A stretch of 64,000 nt of DNA from AC-32 sp963717725 (GCA_963717725.1 CAVQWS010000019.1:124001-188000), one strand, 5' to 3'. Numbered from the stretch's first letter, positions 50,809 through 59,897 are shown. Program-made: numbers and translations. The notes: generated from the sequence alone by a model not told the origin.

Positions 50809-51843
50809 GTGCGGGCCGTGACCGAGCGTGTCCTCACGCAGCGGGAGCTCAACCGGGCACTGCTCTCGCGGCAGCTGCTGCTCGAACGGACGCGCCTGCC
50901 ATTGCCGCGCGCGGTGGAGCGGATGGGCTGCGTGCAGGCGCAGTACGCGCCCTCGACCTACGTCGGGCTCTGGTCGCGGGTCGCCGGGCTCGAGCGCGAC
51001 ACGGTCACGAAGGCGTTGGAACGGCGCACGCTGGTCCAAGGGACGCTGATGCGGAACACGATCCACGTCGTCACGCGGCGCGACTACTGGCCGCTCGTGA
51101 TCGCGATCCGCGCGGAACGGCGTGCGTGGTCGCAACGGGTGCAGAAACCGGACGAGCGCAAGCTGCGGCGGGCCGCCGAGCGGTTACGCCGGTTCCTCGC
51201 AGGGCAGCCGCGCCGGCAGCGCGAGATCCAGGAGACCGGCCTCTGGCTTCCCGGTATCGGGCTCTGGACGAACCTCGTCCGCGTGCCTCCGTGCGGGACC
51301 TGGGAGCGCCGCCGCGCGGACCTGTTCGGGCTCGCCGAGGAGTGGGTCGGGCCCGAGCCGGAGCTTCCCGAGCTCGACGCAAGGGAACAGCTCGTCCGCC
51401 GCTACCTCGGCGCGTTCGGGCCTGCTCCGCGGACCGACATCGCCGACTGGGCCGGGATGCGCGTGGGGGCGCTCGGGGAAGCACTCGAGCGCATCGACCT
51501 CCGCCGCTTCCGTGACGAGCAGGGCCGGGAGCTGCTCGACCTGCCGCGCGCGCCGCTGCCGCCGCCCGACACGCCGGCGCCGGTGCGCTTCCTCCCCACC
51601 TTCGACGCCACCCTGCTGGTACACGCACGGCGCACCGGGATCCTCGCCGAGCAGCACCGCAAGCGGATCTTCCACGTCCGAAACCCGCAGTCGGACCCGA
51701 CCTTCCTCGTCGACGGCAGGGTCGCCGGTATCTGGCGGCACGAGGACGGCCGGATCGTGCTCGAGCCGTTCGGCCGTCTCGCCCGTGATGCTCGCCGAGA
51801 GCTCGAGAAAGAAGGCGAGCGGCTAGCCGCGTTCCACGCGTGA
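50809..51843 (+). CDS. AlkZ-like winged-helix protein (HTH_42 family), putative DNA glycosylase
   Basis: The 344-residue protein matches the family formerly called winged-helix DNA-binding domain (DUF1006). It contains Q43-A44-Q45 in CVQAQYAPS, the QxQ motif required for catalysis in AlkZ glycosylases, which unhook DNA interstrand crosslinks in natural-product producers. TLMRNTIHVVTRRDYW and PTFDATLL are conserved. It starts at GTG 50809 or 50818. Divergent from the operon to its left. Confidence 0.85.
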   Translation: MRAVTERVLTQRELNRALLSRQLLLERTRLPLPRAVERMGCVQAQYAPSTYVGLWSRVAGLERDTVTKALERRTLVQGTLMRNTIHVVTRRDYWPLVIAIRAERRAWSQRVQKPDERKLRRAAERLRRFLAGQPRRQREIQETGLWLPGIGLWTNLVRVPPCGTWERRRADLFGLAEEWVGPEPELPELDAREQLVRRYLGAFGPAPRTDIADWAGMRVGALGEALERIDLRRFRDEQGRELLDLPRAPLPPPDTPAPVRFLPTFDATLLVHARRTGILAEQHRKRIFHVRNPQSDPTFLVDGRVAGIWRHEDGRIVLEPFGRLARDARRELEKEGERLAAFHA

Positions 51844-52491
51844 GCCGCCGACGATCGCGTCCCGGCCGTCGTCGAAGCGCACCCACGCCTTGCCCTTGCC
51901 GTCGTAGTCCGGCGACCAGACGACGAGCGTCGCTCCCTCGCCGCCGACCCGCACGGGCTCGGTGCCCTCGGGCTCGGCGCCTCGCCAGACGCGCACGAAC
52001 GGGTTCTCCTCCCACTCCCGGCCGATGGTCGTCTCGTCGGTGTGGCCCGGCAGCACGCGGGTCTCGGGCGGGAGCAGCATCAGCACGTCCATCACCGAGC
52101 GCCGGATCTGCTCGAAGTCGCCGCCGCCGACCGCATCCTTGAAGAGCACGTCGCCGCTACAGCACACCTCGTCGTTGACCACGAACGCGAGGTGGTCGTC
52201 CTTGTGGCCGGGCGTCTCGAGCGCCCGGATCGAGAGGCCTCCTGTCTCGAGGTCGCCCTTCACGACCCGGCAGTCGTAGCGTCCGAGAATTGCGCTGTCG
52301 CCGGCGATGTGGTCCGCGTCGGCATGCGTCGTCAGCAGGGCCGCGACGGTCAGGCCGTTGCTCGAGACGGCGTCGAACAGCGGTCGGAGCGGTGCGCCCG
52401 AGTCGACGAACACCGCCGTCCCGCCCGGCTCGTCGCCGATCAGGTACGCGTTCGAGAGCCAGCTCGGATCCATGCTCCGTTCGACGATCAT
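51823..52491 (-). CDS. Metallo-beta-lactamase-fold hydrolase (glyoxalase II-like)
   Basis: The 222-residue protein has the dinuclear metal motif THADADHIAG, then TPGHKDDH, CSGDVLFKDA and LPGHTDETT, matching glyoxalase II/persulfide dioxygenase-like enzymes. It likely hydrolyses a thioester or related bond. It overlaps the AlkZ-like gene convergently by 21 bp. The C-terminal 35 residues are an extra beta tail (VVWSPDYDGKGKAW). Confidence 0.88.
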   Translation of the reverse strand: MIVERSMDPSWLSNAYLIGDEPGGTAVFVDSGAPLRPLFDAVSSNGLTVAALLTTHADADHIAGDSAILGRYDCRVVKGDLETGGLSIRALETPGHKDDHLAFVVNDEVCCSGDVLFKDAVGGGDFEQIRRSVMDVLMLLPPETRVLPGHTDETTIGREWEENPFVRVWRGAEPEGTEPVRVGGEGATLVVWSPDYDGKGKAWVRFDDGRDAIVGGSRVERG

Positions 52492-52531
52492 CGGGCGCTA
52501 GGCTAGACGCTCCGCTCCCCGAGGAGGACGA

Positions 52532-53260
52532 ATGGCCGGTCTGATGTCACGCGCGTCACTGGTGGTGAAGTCGAAGTTCTCGAAGCTGCTCGACCGCGCC
52601 GAGGATCCCGGCGAGACGCTCGACTACTCCTACGAGAAGCAGCTCGAGCTGCTGCAGAACGTCAAGCGCGGGATCGCCGACGTCGTCACCGCCAAGAAGC
52701 GGCTCGAGCTCCAGGAGACACAGCTGCAGCAGAGCCTGGTCAAGCTCGACGCGCAGGCGCGCGAGGCGCTGGCCGCCGGCCGCGAGGATCTCGCGCGTCA
52801 GGCGCTGGAGCGGAAGTCCGGCCTGCAGCAGCAGCTGCAGTCGCTCGACGAGCAGACGAAGCAGCTCGAGCAGCAGCAGGAGAAGCTGATCGCCAGTGAG
52901 AAGACGCTCTCGGCGAAGGTCGAGGCTTTCCGCTCGCAGAAGGAGACGATCAAGGCGCAGTACTCCGCGGCTGAGGCCCAGGTGCGGATCGGCGAGGCGG
53001 CGACCGGGATCGGCGAGCAGATGGCGGATACGGGGCTGGCCATCCAGCGCGCCAAGGACAAGACCGAGCAGATGCAGGCACGTGCCTCCGCGATCGACGA
53101 GCTCACGACGTCGGGCGCGCTCGAGGACTTCACCTCCGACCAGACGCAGCTCGACCGCGAGCTCGGCGCGATCGCCTCGAAGTCGCAGGTCGACAAGGAG
53201 CTCGAGCAGATGAAGGCCGAGCTCGGCTCGGGCGAGGGCAAGAAGGAGCTGACCGAGTGA
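52532..53260 (+). CDS. pspA: PspA/IM30 phage-shock protein
   Basis: The 242-residue protein is a long, Gln/Glu-rich coiled coil with the IM30 N-terminus. It binds stressed membranes and, in this class, is controlled by PspAA rather than by PspF. It is coupled to the next gene as GTGA. Confidence 0.92.
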   Translation: MAGLMSRASLVVKSKFSKLLDRAEDPGETLDYSYEKQLELLQNVKRGIADVVTAKKRLELQETQLQQSLVKLDAQAREALAAGREDLARQALERKSGLQQQLQSLDEQTKQLEQQQEKLIASEKTLSAKVEAFRSQKETIKAQYSAAEAQVRIGEAATGIGEQMADTGLAIQRAKDKTEQMQARASAIDELTTSGALEDFTSDQTQLDRELGAIASKSQVDKELEQMKAELGSGEGKKELTE

Positions 53261-53547
53261 TCGTCCGGATCATGGGCGAGGGCCAGTTCGAGATCGACGA
53301 CGAGGTCGCGAAGGGGCTCAACGATCTGGACGAGCAGGCCGAGCAGGCCCTCGAGGCCGGCGACGCGGGTCGCTTCGGCGAGCTGTTGGAGCGGATGGCC
53401 GAAGCGGTCCGGACGAACGGCACGCGGCTGCCCGACGAGGACCTGTCGCCGTCCGAGGCGATCGTGCCGCCGCCGGACCTGACGCTCGAGGAAGCGCGCG
53501 AGCTGTTCGAGGGCGAAGGCCTGATCCCGGACCTCCCGGGCGCCTAG
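53257..53547 (+). CDS. PspAA, PspA-associated domain protein
   Basis: The 96-residue protein has the PspAA fold, MIVRIMGEGQFEIDDE followed by acidic helices, encoded right after PspA as is usual in actinobacteria and cyanobacteria. It probably modulates PspA assembly. Confidence 0.88.
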   Translation: MIVRIMGEGQFEIDDEVAKGLNDLDEQAEQALEAGDAGRFGELLERMAEAVRTNGTRLPDEDLSPSEAIVPPPDLTLEEARELFEGEGLIPDLPGA

Positions 53548-53572
53548 CGACCGTTAGAGGTTCACGCGCGCG

Positions 53573-53591
53573 CCCCACCCGTTGGGTGGGG
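53573..53591. terminator. Hairpin between the psp operon and PspAB
   Basis: CCCCACCC (53573-53580) and GGGTGGGG (53584-53591) form an 8-bp stem with loop GTT, downstream of both convergent transcripts. The T-run is missing. Confidence 0.55.
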
Positions 53592-53696
53592 AGTGAGGTT
53601 CCGCCCGCCGCCCGCTGCGAGCGTATCGGGCACATGCGCGCACGTCTGTGACGGTTTGGGCCGGAAGCGTGTCGGTTCGTCCACAGCCTGGCGGAG

Positions 53697-54275
53697 TCAG
53701 ACGGGCGCGTCGAAGACCGCGAACCAGCGCGAGAGGTCCGGTTCGATCGGCAGCTCCTGCTCGAGCTTCGCCTTCAGCTCCAGCTCCTCCGCGTTGTCGC
53801 GCTCCTTGCCATCGCCCTTCGGCACGAACGGCCAGAACGCGCCCCGCTTGAAACCGTAGATCCAGTACACCCGCCCGCCGTCGAAGCCCTTGCGTTCGAA
53901 CGGGAAGACCGCGGCCAGGAGCTGTGGCCCGAACCCGCGCGACTGAAGCTCGGACGCGATCAGGTGCACCGTCGTGACGAGATCCTCGAAGTCGCCGTCG
54001 TGCACGACCAGCCACTCGAACCCGAACTCGTCCGTCTGCCGCGAGATCTTCGAGCCCGACTCGACCGCGACCGCGTCGAGCAGCTGCTGCAGCTCGTTCT
54101 CGGCGCGCACGAACTCGCCGGCCGAGAGCGACTTGAAGCAGACGCCCGCCGCCCCGGCCGACTTCAGGTCGAGCTCGGTCTCGAGCGTGATGCGCGCAGT
54201 CGAGATCGCGAAGAGCCGCTCGCCCGCCGCGTCCTTGAGCTGCTTGCGACCGAAGAGGACGTCGCGCAGGCCCAC
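53697..54275 (-). CDS. PspAB-family PspA-associated protein
   Basis: The 192-residue protein begins MGLRDVLFGRKQLKDAAGERLFAIS, the PspAB signature. PspAB, HtpX, PspA and PspAA form a known actinobacterial stress module. It is 5 bp downstream of htpX on the same strand. Confidence 0.88.
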   Translation of the reverse strand: MGLRDVLFGRKQLKDAAGERLFAISTARITLETELDLKSAGAAGVCFKSLSAGEFVRAENELQQLLDAVAVESGSKISRQTDEFGFEWLVVHDGDFEDLVTTVHLIASELQSRGFGPQLLAAVFPFERKGFDGGRVYWIYGFKRGAFWPFVPKGDGKERDNAEELELKAKLEQELPIEPDLSRWFAVFDAPV

Positions 54276-54280
54276 CCGGG

Positions 54281-55198
54281 CTACGCGACCGGCCGGCCCA
54301 TCTCGCGCGAGATCTCGGCGAGCGCGGCCAGCCGCTTCTCGAGCGGCGGGTGCGTCATGAAGAGCTCGCCGCCTCGCTTGCGCCAGTTGGTGGGGATGAT
54401 GAAGAAGGCGTTCATGCCCTCGACCTGGCGCAGGTCCTGCTGCGGGATCTGCGTGATCCCGCTGGCGATCTTCTGCAGCGCGCTCATCAGGTTCTCGGGA
54501 GCGCCGGTGATCAGCGCCGAGCCGCGGTCGGCGGCGAACTCGCGGTAGCGCGAGATCGCGAGGATCAGGATCTGGCTGAGGAAATAGGTGACCACCGAGA
54601 CGACGAGCACGACCAGCCAGACCGGAATCTGGTTGTTGTTGTCGCGGTTGCCGCCCATGCCGCCGAACATGCCGCTGTAGAGGCCGACGCGCGTCAGGAC
54701 GGCGGCGATCATGGCGAAGAAGCTGGCCACGGTCATCACGAGCACGTCGCGGTTGGCGATGTGCGAGAGCTCGTGGGCGAGCACGCCCTCGACCTCCTTC
54801 GGCTCGAGCCGGTTCCAGAGGCCGGTCGTCACGGCGACGGCCGCGTGCTTCTGGTTGCGGCCGGTCGCGAAGGCGTTGGGGACGTCGCTCTCGATCACCG
54901 CGACCCGCGGCTTGCGCAGGTCGGCGATCGCGCAGAGGCGCTCGATCATGTCGTGCAGCTCGGGTGCCTGATCGCGCTCGACGACCTTCGCGCCGGCCGC
55001 CTTCAGGGCGAGCTTGTCGGAGGTGAAGTACTGCACGAAGGCGAGCGCTCCGACGATCACCACCATCACCACGATGCCGGCGTCGAGCACGAAGAACAGC
55101 GCTACGGCGAACAGCACGTAGAGCAGCCCAAGCAACGAGCCGGTCAGCAGCATGCGCAGCGTCAACCCAGCGTCGCGACCGTAAGCCTTGCGTTTCAT
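54281..55198 (-). CDS. htpX: HtpX zinc metalloprotease
   Basis: The 305-residue membrane protease has HELSH (142-146) as the zinc site with downstream E in EFAADRGSAL, and hydrophobic helices at about 14-55 and 155-220. It degrades misfolded membrane proteins. With pspA/pspAA/pspAB it forms a membrane-quality module. Confidence 0.95.
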   Translation of the reverse strand: MKRKAYGRDAGLTLRMLLTGSLLGLLYVLFAVALFFVLDAGIVVMVVIVGALAFVQYFTSDKLALKAAGAKVVERDQAPELHDMIERLCAIADLRKPRVAVIESDVPNAFATGRNQKHAAVAVTTGLWNRLEPKEVEGVLAHELSHIANRDVLVMTVASFFAMIAAVLTRVGLYSGMFGGMGGNRDNNNQIPVWLVVLVVSVVTYFLSQILILAISRYREFAADRGSALITGAPENLMSALQKIASGITQIPQQDLRQVEGMNAFFIIPTNWRKRGGELFMTHPPLEKRLAALAEISREMGRPVA

Positions 55199-55213
55199 CG
55201 AGAATCGGCCCCC

Positions 55214-56728
55214 TTGAAGGCGAGAAGTTTCCCGTTGATTGTAGCCCTGGGGGTCGTGCTGACCGCCGCGGCTGCCCCTGTGAAGGCGGCGCCCTCCGAG
55301 CGCGTAGCCGTCATCGTCGAGCCCGCCTCGGCGCCGGTCTTCCGCTCGCCCCGCGCCGCGCACGGGCTGCTCGTCGTTGGCGAGGGCGCGACCGTCAGCC
55401 GGCACGGAGCGCTCGCCTCGTTGCTGCGGGGTGAGATGGGGAACGCGATCGTCGGCGGCGGCGTCCCCGGCGGCAAGCCGCTGATCACGCTCTCGCACCT
55501 GCCCGCGCAGGTCACCTTCTACGTCGCGCTGCCGCCGCCCGGAAAGCACCACAACGTGCGCCGCTACCCGATCGCGGTCACCGGACCCGGCTACCGCGGC
55601 GTGCTGACCGACACCTCGACGCGGCTGACCGGCCTGATCTCGATCGCCGACGTCGCGCCGTCGGTCCGCGCGCTCGAGCGAGGTGAGCGGCCGTCCATTC
55701 GCGCCAGGCCGTCTCGCGACCCGCTCGCCCGGCTGGCGAGCTTCGACCGCCGCCTCCAGCGGTCGCACGACTCGCGCGTCGCCGCGACGCTAGTGCTCGT
55801 CGGGCTGCTGATCCTGATCTCGCTGGCGGCGCTGCTCACCCGCGCGCCGGCGCTTTGCCGCGCCGCGTTCCTCGTGCCTTCGGCGTGCATCGCCTCCGCG
55901 GTGGCGCTGAGCGCGCTGGGTGTCTCGCCGCGTACGGCCGTCGTCGGAGTGGCGCTCCTGGGCGGCGGCAGTGCGCTGCTCGGCGGCGCCCTGCTCCCGC
56001 CGCGGCGCCCGCTCGCGATCGCGCTGGCAGCGCTCTTCGCGTTCCTCTTCACGGTCATGTGGGCCAGGCCCGAGTGGAACGCGCTGGCGGTGATCGGCCC
56101 GCACCCGGATGGCGGCGGCCGCTTCTACGGCGTCACGAACGAGGTCGAGACGCTGCTGCTCCCGCCCGCGCTCGTGCTCGGCGCGCTCCTCGGAGTCCGG
56201 TTTCTGCCGGTGGTCGGGCTGGCGCTGGCCGCCGGAGTCACCGCGAGCCGAATCGGCGCGGACGGCGGCGGACTCGTCGTCTACCTCGCGGGCTTCCTCG
56301 TCCTCTGGCTGCGCCTCCGCCGTGTCCCCGCGCTGCGGGCCGCGGCGGCAACGGCGGTCGCGGCCGGAGCGGCCCTGCTGCTGGTCGGAATCGACGCCGC
56401 GACGGGCGGCTCGAGCCATGTCACGAAGGCGGTCGGCGGCGGGCCCGGCTCGGTGCTCGGCGACCTCGGCCACCGCCTCCACCTCTCAGGAGCCTCGATC
56501 GCCTCGACCTGGAACAACGCGCTGCTCTTCGCGCTCGGGATCGTCGCGCTGGTCGTGCTCGCGCTCCAGCGGCCGCGCTCGGCGCTGCTCGACGCCTATC
56601 TCGTCGCGCTCGCGGTCTCGTTCCTCGTCAACGACACGCCCACCGACGTAGCCGGTTACGGCGGCTTCGCGGCGCTCGGCCTCTGGCTCCTGACGAGAAG
56701 CGAAGGGACCCGCGGACGCCTTGAGTAG
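55214..56728 (+). CDS. Multi-helix membrane protein with exterior N-terminal domain
   Basis: The 504-residue protein starts at TTG 55214, 15 bp from the divergent htpX, with a signal-like helix. A soluble region (about 25-190) with LPPPGKHHNVRRYPIAV and DTSTRLTGLISIADVAP is followed by about ten helices, including a conserved GGGRFYGVTNEVETLLLP loop. The exterior part resembles alkaline-phosphatase-like fragments in related membrane proteins, but no catalytic set is visible. Function unknown. Confidence 0.7.
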   Translation: MKARSFPLIVALGVVLTAAAAPVKAAPSERVAVIVEPASAPVFRSPRAAHGLLVVGEGATVSRHGALASLLRGEMGNAIVGGGVPGGKPLITLSHLPAQVTFYVALPPPGKHHNVRRYPIAVTGPGYRGVLTDTSTRLTGLISIADVAPSVRALERGERPSIRARPSRDPLARLASFDRRLQRSHDSRVAATLVLVGLLILISLAALLTRAPALCRAAFLVPSACIASAVALSALGVSPRTAVVGVALLGGGSALLGGALLPPRRPLAIALAALFAFLFTVMWARPEWNALAVIGPHPDGGGRFYGVTNEVETLLLPPALVLGALLGVRFLPVVGLALAAGVTASRIGADGGGLVVYLAGFLVLWLRLRRVPALRAAAATAVAAGAALLLVGIDAATGGSSHVTKAVGGGPGSVLGDLGHRLHLSGASIASTWNNALLFALGIVALVVLALQRPRSALLDAYLVALAVSFLVNDTPTDVAGYGGFAALGLWLLTRSEGTRGRLE

Positions 56729-56738
56729 ACTCGCGCCG

Positions 56739-57155
56739 ATGCGCCGTCTCGCCCCGTTTCTCGTGCTCGCCTTCGTGCTCGCCGGCTGCGGCGGCGTCGA
56801 GACCGTCAGCCCGACGGCGGAGACGGTCGTAGGCACGGTGGCGGCGGAGAAGCAGCAGGCGGCCGGGGATGCGAAGGCCGGCGAAGCGCTCTTCAAGAGC
56901 CAGGGCTGCGGCGGCTGCCACACGTTCAAGGCGGCCGGCACGAACGGCACCGTCGGGCCCGACCTGGACAAGCTCACCGAGTACGCGAAGACCGCCAACC
57001 AGGGCTCGCTCGCAGACTTCACGCAGGAATCGATTGCCAACCCGAGCGCCTACATCGAGAAGGGCTACTCGAACGCGATGCCCAACTTCGGCTCGACGCT
57101 CTCGGCGAAGCAGATCGCAGACCTCGTCGCGTACGTGACCCAGACCCAGGGTTGA
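56739..57155 (+). CDS. Cytochrome c lipoprotein
   Basis: The 138-residue protein has a lipobox (LAGCGG), a linker and a class-I cytochrome c domain with CGGCH and Met ligand near NAMPNFG. It is a tethered electron carrier on the outer face of the membrane. Its stop overlaps serS as TTGA. Confidence 0.92.
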   Translation: MRRLAPFLVLAFVLAGCGGVETVSPTAETVVGTVAAEKQQAAGDAKAGEALFKSQGCGGCHTFKAAGTNGTVGPDLDKLTEYAKTANQGSLADFTQESIANPSAYIEKGYSNAMPNFGSTLSAKQIADLVAYVTQTQG

Positions 57156-58354
57156 TCGACCTCAAAGCCGCGCGGGCAGATCCCGACCGCGTGCGGCCCG
57201 GGATCGCGCGAAAGGGTGGCGCCGAGGCGTTCGACGAGCTGCTGGCAGCGGACGAGCGCTGGCGCGAGCTCGTGCCGCGAGTAGACGAGCTGCGCGGCCG
57301 CCAGAAGCTGAAGGGCAAGCCGACAGCCGAGCAGGTAGCGGAGCTGAAGACGGTCAAGGAGGACCTGCGCCGGCTCGAGGAGGAGCTGTCGGCGGCCGAG
57401 GCCGAGCGCGATGAGCTGCTCCAGAAGGTTCCGAATCCCGCCCACGAGTCGGTGCCCGACGACGCCCAGGACGACTCCGAGGGCGAGGTCGTCCGCGAGG
57501 TCGGCGAGCGGCCGCAGCTCGACGAGCCGAAAGAGCATCTCGAGCTCGGCCGCTTCGAGATGGAGCGCGGCGCGCGTCTCTCCGGCTCGCGCTTCGGCTA
57601 CATCGTCGGCGACACCGCGCGCCTCGCGCTGGCGCTCTACCGCTGGGCGCTCGATCGCGCGGTGGCGGCCGGGTTCTCGCCGGTGATCCCGCCCGTGCTG
57701 GTGCGCGAGGAGGCGATGTACGGCACCGGCTTCTTCCCGGCCGAGCGCTTCGAGATCTACGAGGTGGTGGACGAGGGCCTCTACCTGACCGGCACCTCAG
57801 AGGTCGCACTCGCCGGCCTGCACATGGGCGAGATCCTCGACCGCGACGAGCTGCCGCTCCGCTACACGGCCTTCTCGACCAACTTCCGCCGCGAGGCCGG
57901 TGCCGCCGGGCGCGACACGCGCGGGATGTTCCGCGTCCACCAGTTCAACAAGGTCGAGCTGTTCGCGTACGTGCTGCCGGAGGACTCGTGGGAAGAGCAC
58001 GAGCGGCTGCTCGCGATCGAGGAGTCGCTCGCGCAGGAGCTCGGCCTTCCCTACCGCGTCGTCAACATCGAGGCGAGCGAGCTGAGCGCGGCCGCGGCCA
58101 AGCGCTACGACCTCGAGGCGTGGTTCCCGTCACAGCAGCGCTACCGCGAGCTCACCTCCGCCTCGAACACGACCGACTACCAGTCCCGCCGCCTCGGCAT
58201 CCGCTACCGAGCGAACAACCACACCGAGTACGTGCACACGCTGAACGGCACGGCCGTCACCGACCGCTGGGCGCTGGCGGTGCTCGAGAATTTCCAGGGC
58301 GAGGTGCCCGAGGTGCTGCGGGAGTTCGGTGCTCCCGCGAGGATCGAGCCGTGA
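57152..58354 (+). CDS. serS: Seryl-tRNA synthetase
   Basis: The 400-residue protein has the N-terminal coiled-coil arm (about 25-100) and the class II catalytic domain with TGTSEVAL, FRREAGAAGRDTRGMFRVHQF (motif 2) and LNGTAVTDRWALAVLEN (motif 3). TTG 57152 is the coupled start. A tRNA-Ser gene lies 170 bp downstream. Confidence 0.96.
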   Translation: MIDLKAARADPDRVRPGIARKGGAEAFDELLAADERWRELVPRVDELRGRQKLKGKPTAEQVAELKTVKEDLRRLEEELSAAEAERDELLQKVPNPAHESVPDDAQDDSEGEVVREVGERPQLDEPKEHLELGRFEMERGARLSGSRFGYIVGDTARLALALYRWALDRAVAAGFSPVIPPVLVREEAMYGTGFFPAERFEIYEVVDEGLYLTGTSEVALAGLHMGEILDRDELPLRYTAFSTNFRREAGAAGRDTRGMFRVHQFNKVELFAYVLPEDSWEEHERLLAIEESLAQELGLPYRVVNIEASELSAAAAKRYDLEAWFPSQQRYRELTSASNTTDYQSRRLGIRYRANNHTEYVHTLNGTAVTDRWALAVLENFQGEVPEVLREFGAPARIEP

Positions 58355-58512
58355 GCCGGCTGCGCCGCTCGCTCTATCGCTCCGCCAGGTTGCTCGGGGA
58401 TGCCGAGGCACTCGGCTCCGGCGATCCAAAGCGCATCACGCGGCGCGCGAAGAACAAGCTGCTGGCCCGGGCGCTCGGCCGCTCGGGCTTCTGGCGCTCG
58501 CTCTGGCGTTAG
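58351..58512 (+). CDS. Small basic protein, 53 residues
   Basis: GTG 58351 overlaps the serS stop. The product is Arg/Lys-rich (DPKRITRRAKNKLLARALGRSGFWRSLW). Similar short proteins ending GFWRxLW are common in actinobacteria downstream of various genes; no function is known. Confidence 0.7.
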   Translation: MSRLRRSLYRSARLLGDAEALGSGDPKRITRRAKNKLLARALGRSGFWRSLWR

Positions 58513-58523
58513 GCTCACGACCC

Positions 58524-58612
58524 GGCGGGGTGCCGGAGCGGTCGAACGGGGCGGTCTTGAAAATCGCTGCCGGGGGCAACCTCGGCCGTGGGTTCGAATC
58601 CCACCCCCGCCG
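58524..58612 (+). tRNA. tRNA-Ser(TGA)
   Basis: The 89-nt gene has acceptor GGCGGGG/CCCCGCC, anticodon loop CTTGAAA with anticodon TGA, a long variable arm and the T arm GTGGGTTCGAATCCCAC, all typical of a class II tRNA-Ser. Discriminator G. CCA not encoded. It lies just after serS and before a gene-poor region. Confidence 0.95.
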
Positions 58613-59013
58613 CTAGATCAAGCCGAAAACGGCCTGGCTGCTGGCTTTGCGCCCTCTCGGCGCCGACCATCAGCGCCTTGCGGCTGTCCGCTCAAGAGGG
58701 GCTAGAGGGGCCTGATTCTGGCGCTCGCTGGCGCGCAAAATGGCGCGCACCCCGGAAGAGTAGTTCGTACCGATGGCCTGCAGGAGGTTCCTACCGATGG
58801 CCTGCACGATGCGCGGGTGTAGACCATGGGCAGCGGGCCGGGTGCCCGGCGCATCTCCCCGTCGTAGGGGAAGGCTCTTAACCCAGTAAGCCGCCCTTGC
58901 TGACAGCCGCGCCCGGCTCGCCCCCTCTCGCCTGGTGGATTTCGTCCTCGCTGCTGGACACTCGGCCCCCGGCTACTCCTTCGGCTTCGGCTTGCCGACG
59001 CTGCCGAGCTTCG
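58613..59013. other. Gene-poor stretch after tRNA-Ser
   Basis: No gene is supported. GCCG-AAAA-CGGC (58622-58633) is a small hairpin just past the tRNA that may end its transcript. A 20-bp direct repeat lies at 58763-58806. No integrase or copy of the tRNA 3' end was seen. Confidence 0.5.
58763..58806 (+). repeat. Direct repeat pair, 20 bp, period 24
   Basis: Copies at 58763-58782 and 58787-58806 differ at one base (GTTCGTACCGATGG versus GTTCCTACCGATGG, both continuing CCTGCA). Function unknown. Confidence 0.7.
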
Positions 59014-59163
59014 CTAGCCCTGCTTCACGACAGCAGGCGCCTGCTTGATGGCGGCACCAACGACGACGGCGGCGGTGCCCTCTGCAGCGCCCTGAGCTAT
59101 CGCGCCGCTCATGCTTCGCTCCTCAGCGCGCGGCGCCTCATCGACTCGGTTGAACTCTGACAT
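59014..59163 (-). CDS. Possible 49-residue Ala-rich peptide
   Basis: ATG 59163 is preceded by GAGAGGAAAG. The product has an acidic start (SEFNRVDEAPRAEE) and a hydrophobic Ala/Val/Gly segment (GTAAVVVGAAIKQAPAVVK). No family was recognised; support is the ribosome-binding site. Confidence 0.35.
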   Translation of the reverse strand: MSEFNRVDEAPRAEERSMSGAIAQGAAEGTAAVVVGAAIKQAPAVVKQG

Positions 59164-59324
59164 GGCTTTCCTCTCTTCCGGGCGAACCAGAGTACGGGCG
59201 CCCCCGGACGAAGCTGGTGGGGCTTAGGTCCAGCCGCGCGTGCACCTCGTGCCAACTGGCCGCTTGTCAACGATCGGTGGCTAGGTGAGAACCGCCTGTC
59301 CTGCCACACACGGAGGTACGACCG

Positions 59325-59723
59325 ATGTCCACCGGACCGGAAGGCGACGAGCAGGCTTCACCAAACACGGAAGGCACATCAGCACCGCCGGAGGCAACTG
59401 CACCACCCGAGCCGCCGGCCGCACCGGCCGCACCACCGGAGCCAACCGTTACCCGGTGGGAGTTAGAGCAACGCAAGTCGGCACTCGCCTCGGTGGTTGC
59501 CAGCGAGGTACGGCAAGGCTGGAACGTGCAGAGCCAGAGCGACTACTAGGCCGTGATGATCAAGCCCGCCCAGAAGGTCAACCACATCCTGCACATGATC
59601 CTGACGATCCTCACCGTGGGCCTCTGGGCAATCGTTTGGATCATCCTCGTGCTCACGCGTGGGAAGGAGAAGCGCGAGGTCATCGGTGCGGACGAGTACG
59701 GCGACACGAACATCCGGCGCTAA
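59325..59723 (+). pseudogene. Membrane protein gene interrupted by an in-frame TAG
   Basis: ATG 59325 follows GGAGGT. The frame reads 74 residues, with a Pro/Ala-rich linker and ELEQRKSALASVVASEVRQG, ending QSQSDY before TAG at 59547-59549. The same frame continues without a stop as AVMIKPAQKVNHILHMILTI and a transmembrane helix, ending DEYGDTNIRR. Actinobacterial homologues known to me keep both halves in one chain, with Gln at the TAG position. One C-to-T change would make CAG into TAG. Restart at GTG 59553 would give a 56-residue membrane protein. Confidence 0.65.
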
Positions 59724-59771
59724 CGGCCCAGCTGGACAGTGCAACTATTCTCAGGGGCGGGAGGTTCCCAG

Positions 59772-59897
59772 GTGACCAGAAGCAGCAACGTGATCGGAAA
59801 AGCGTTCGACGTGGTTGGCGTAGTGCTGTTCGTCTACCTCGCGCTGTTCATCCTTGTCATTGGTGGGCTCGCGCTCGGAGCGTGGATCATCGGCTGA
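59772..59897 (+). CDS. Tiny single-helix membrane protein, 41 residues
   Basis: GTG 59772 is preceded by GGGAGG. One helix (VVLFVYLALFILVIGGLALG) with a short basic N-terminus. No family was recognised. Confidence 0.5.
   Translation: MTRSSNVIGKAFDVVGVVLFVYLALFILVIGGLALGAWIIG

Noticed and set aside
58897..59160. A plus-strand 87-codon open frame
   Set aside because: It has no ribosome-binding site and low-complexity Ser/Ala/Arg content; a minus-strand frame with a better start overlaps it.
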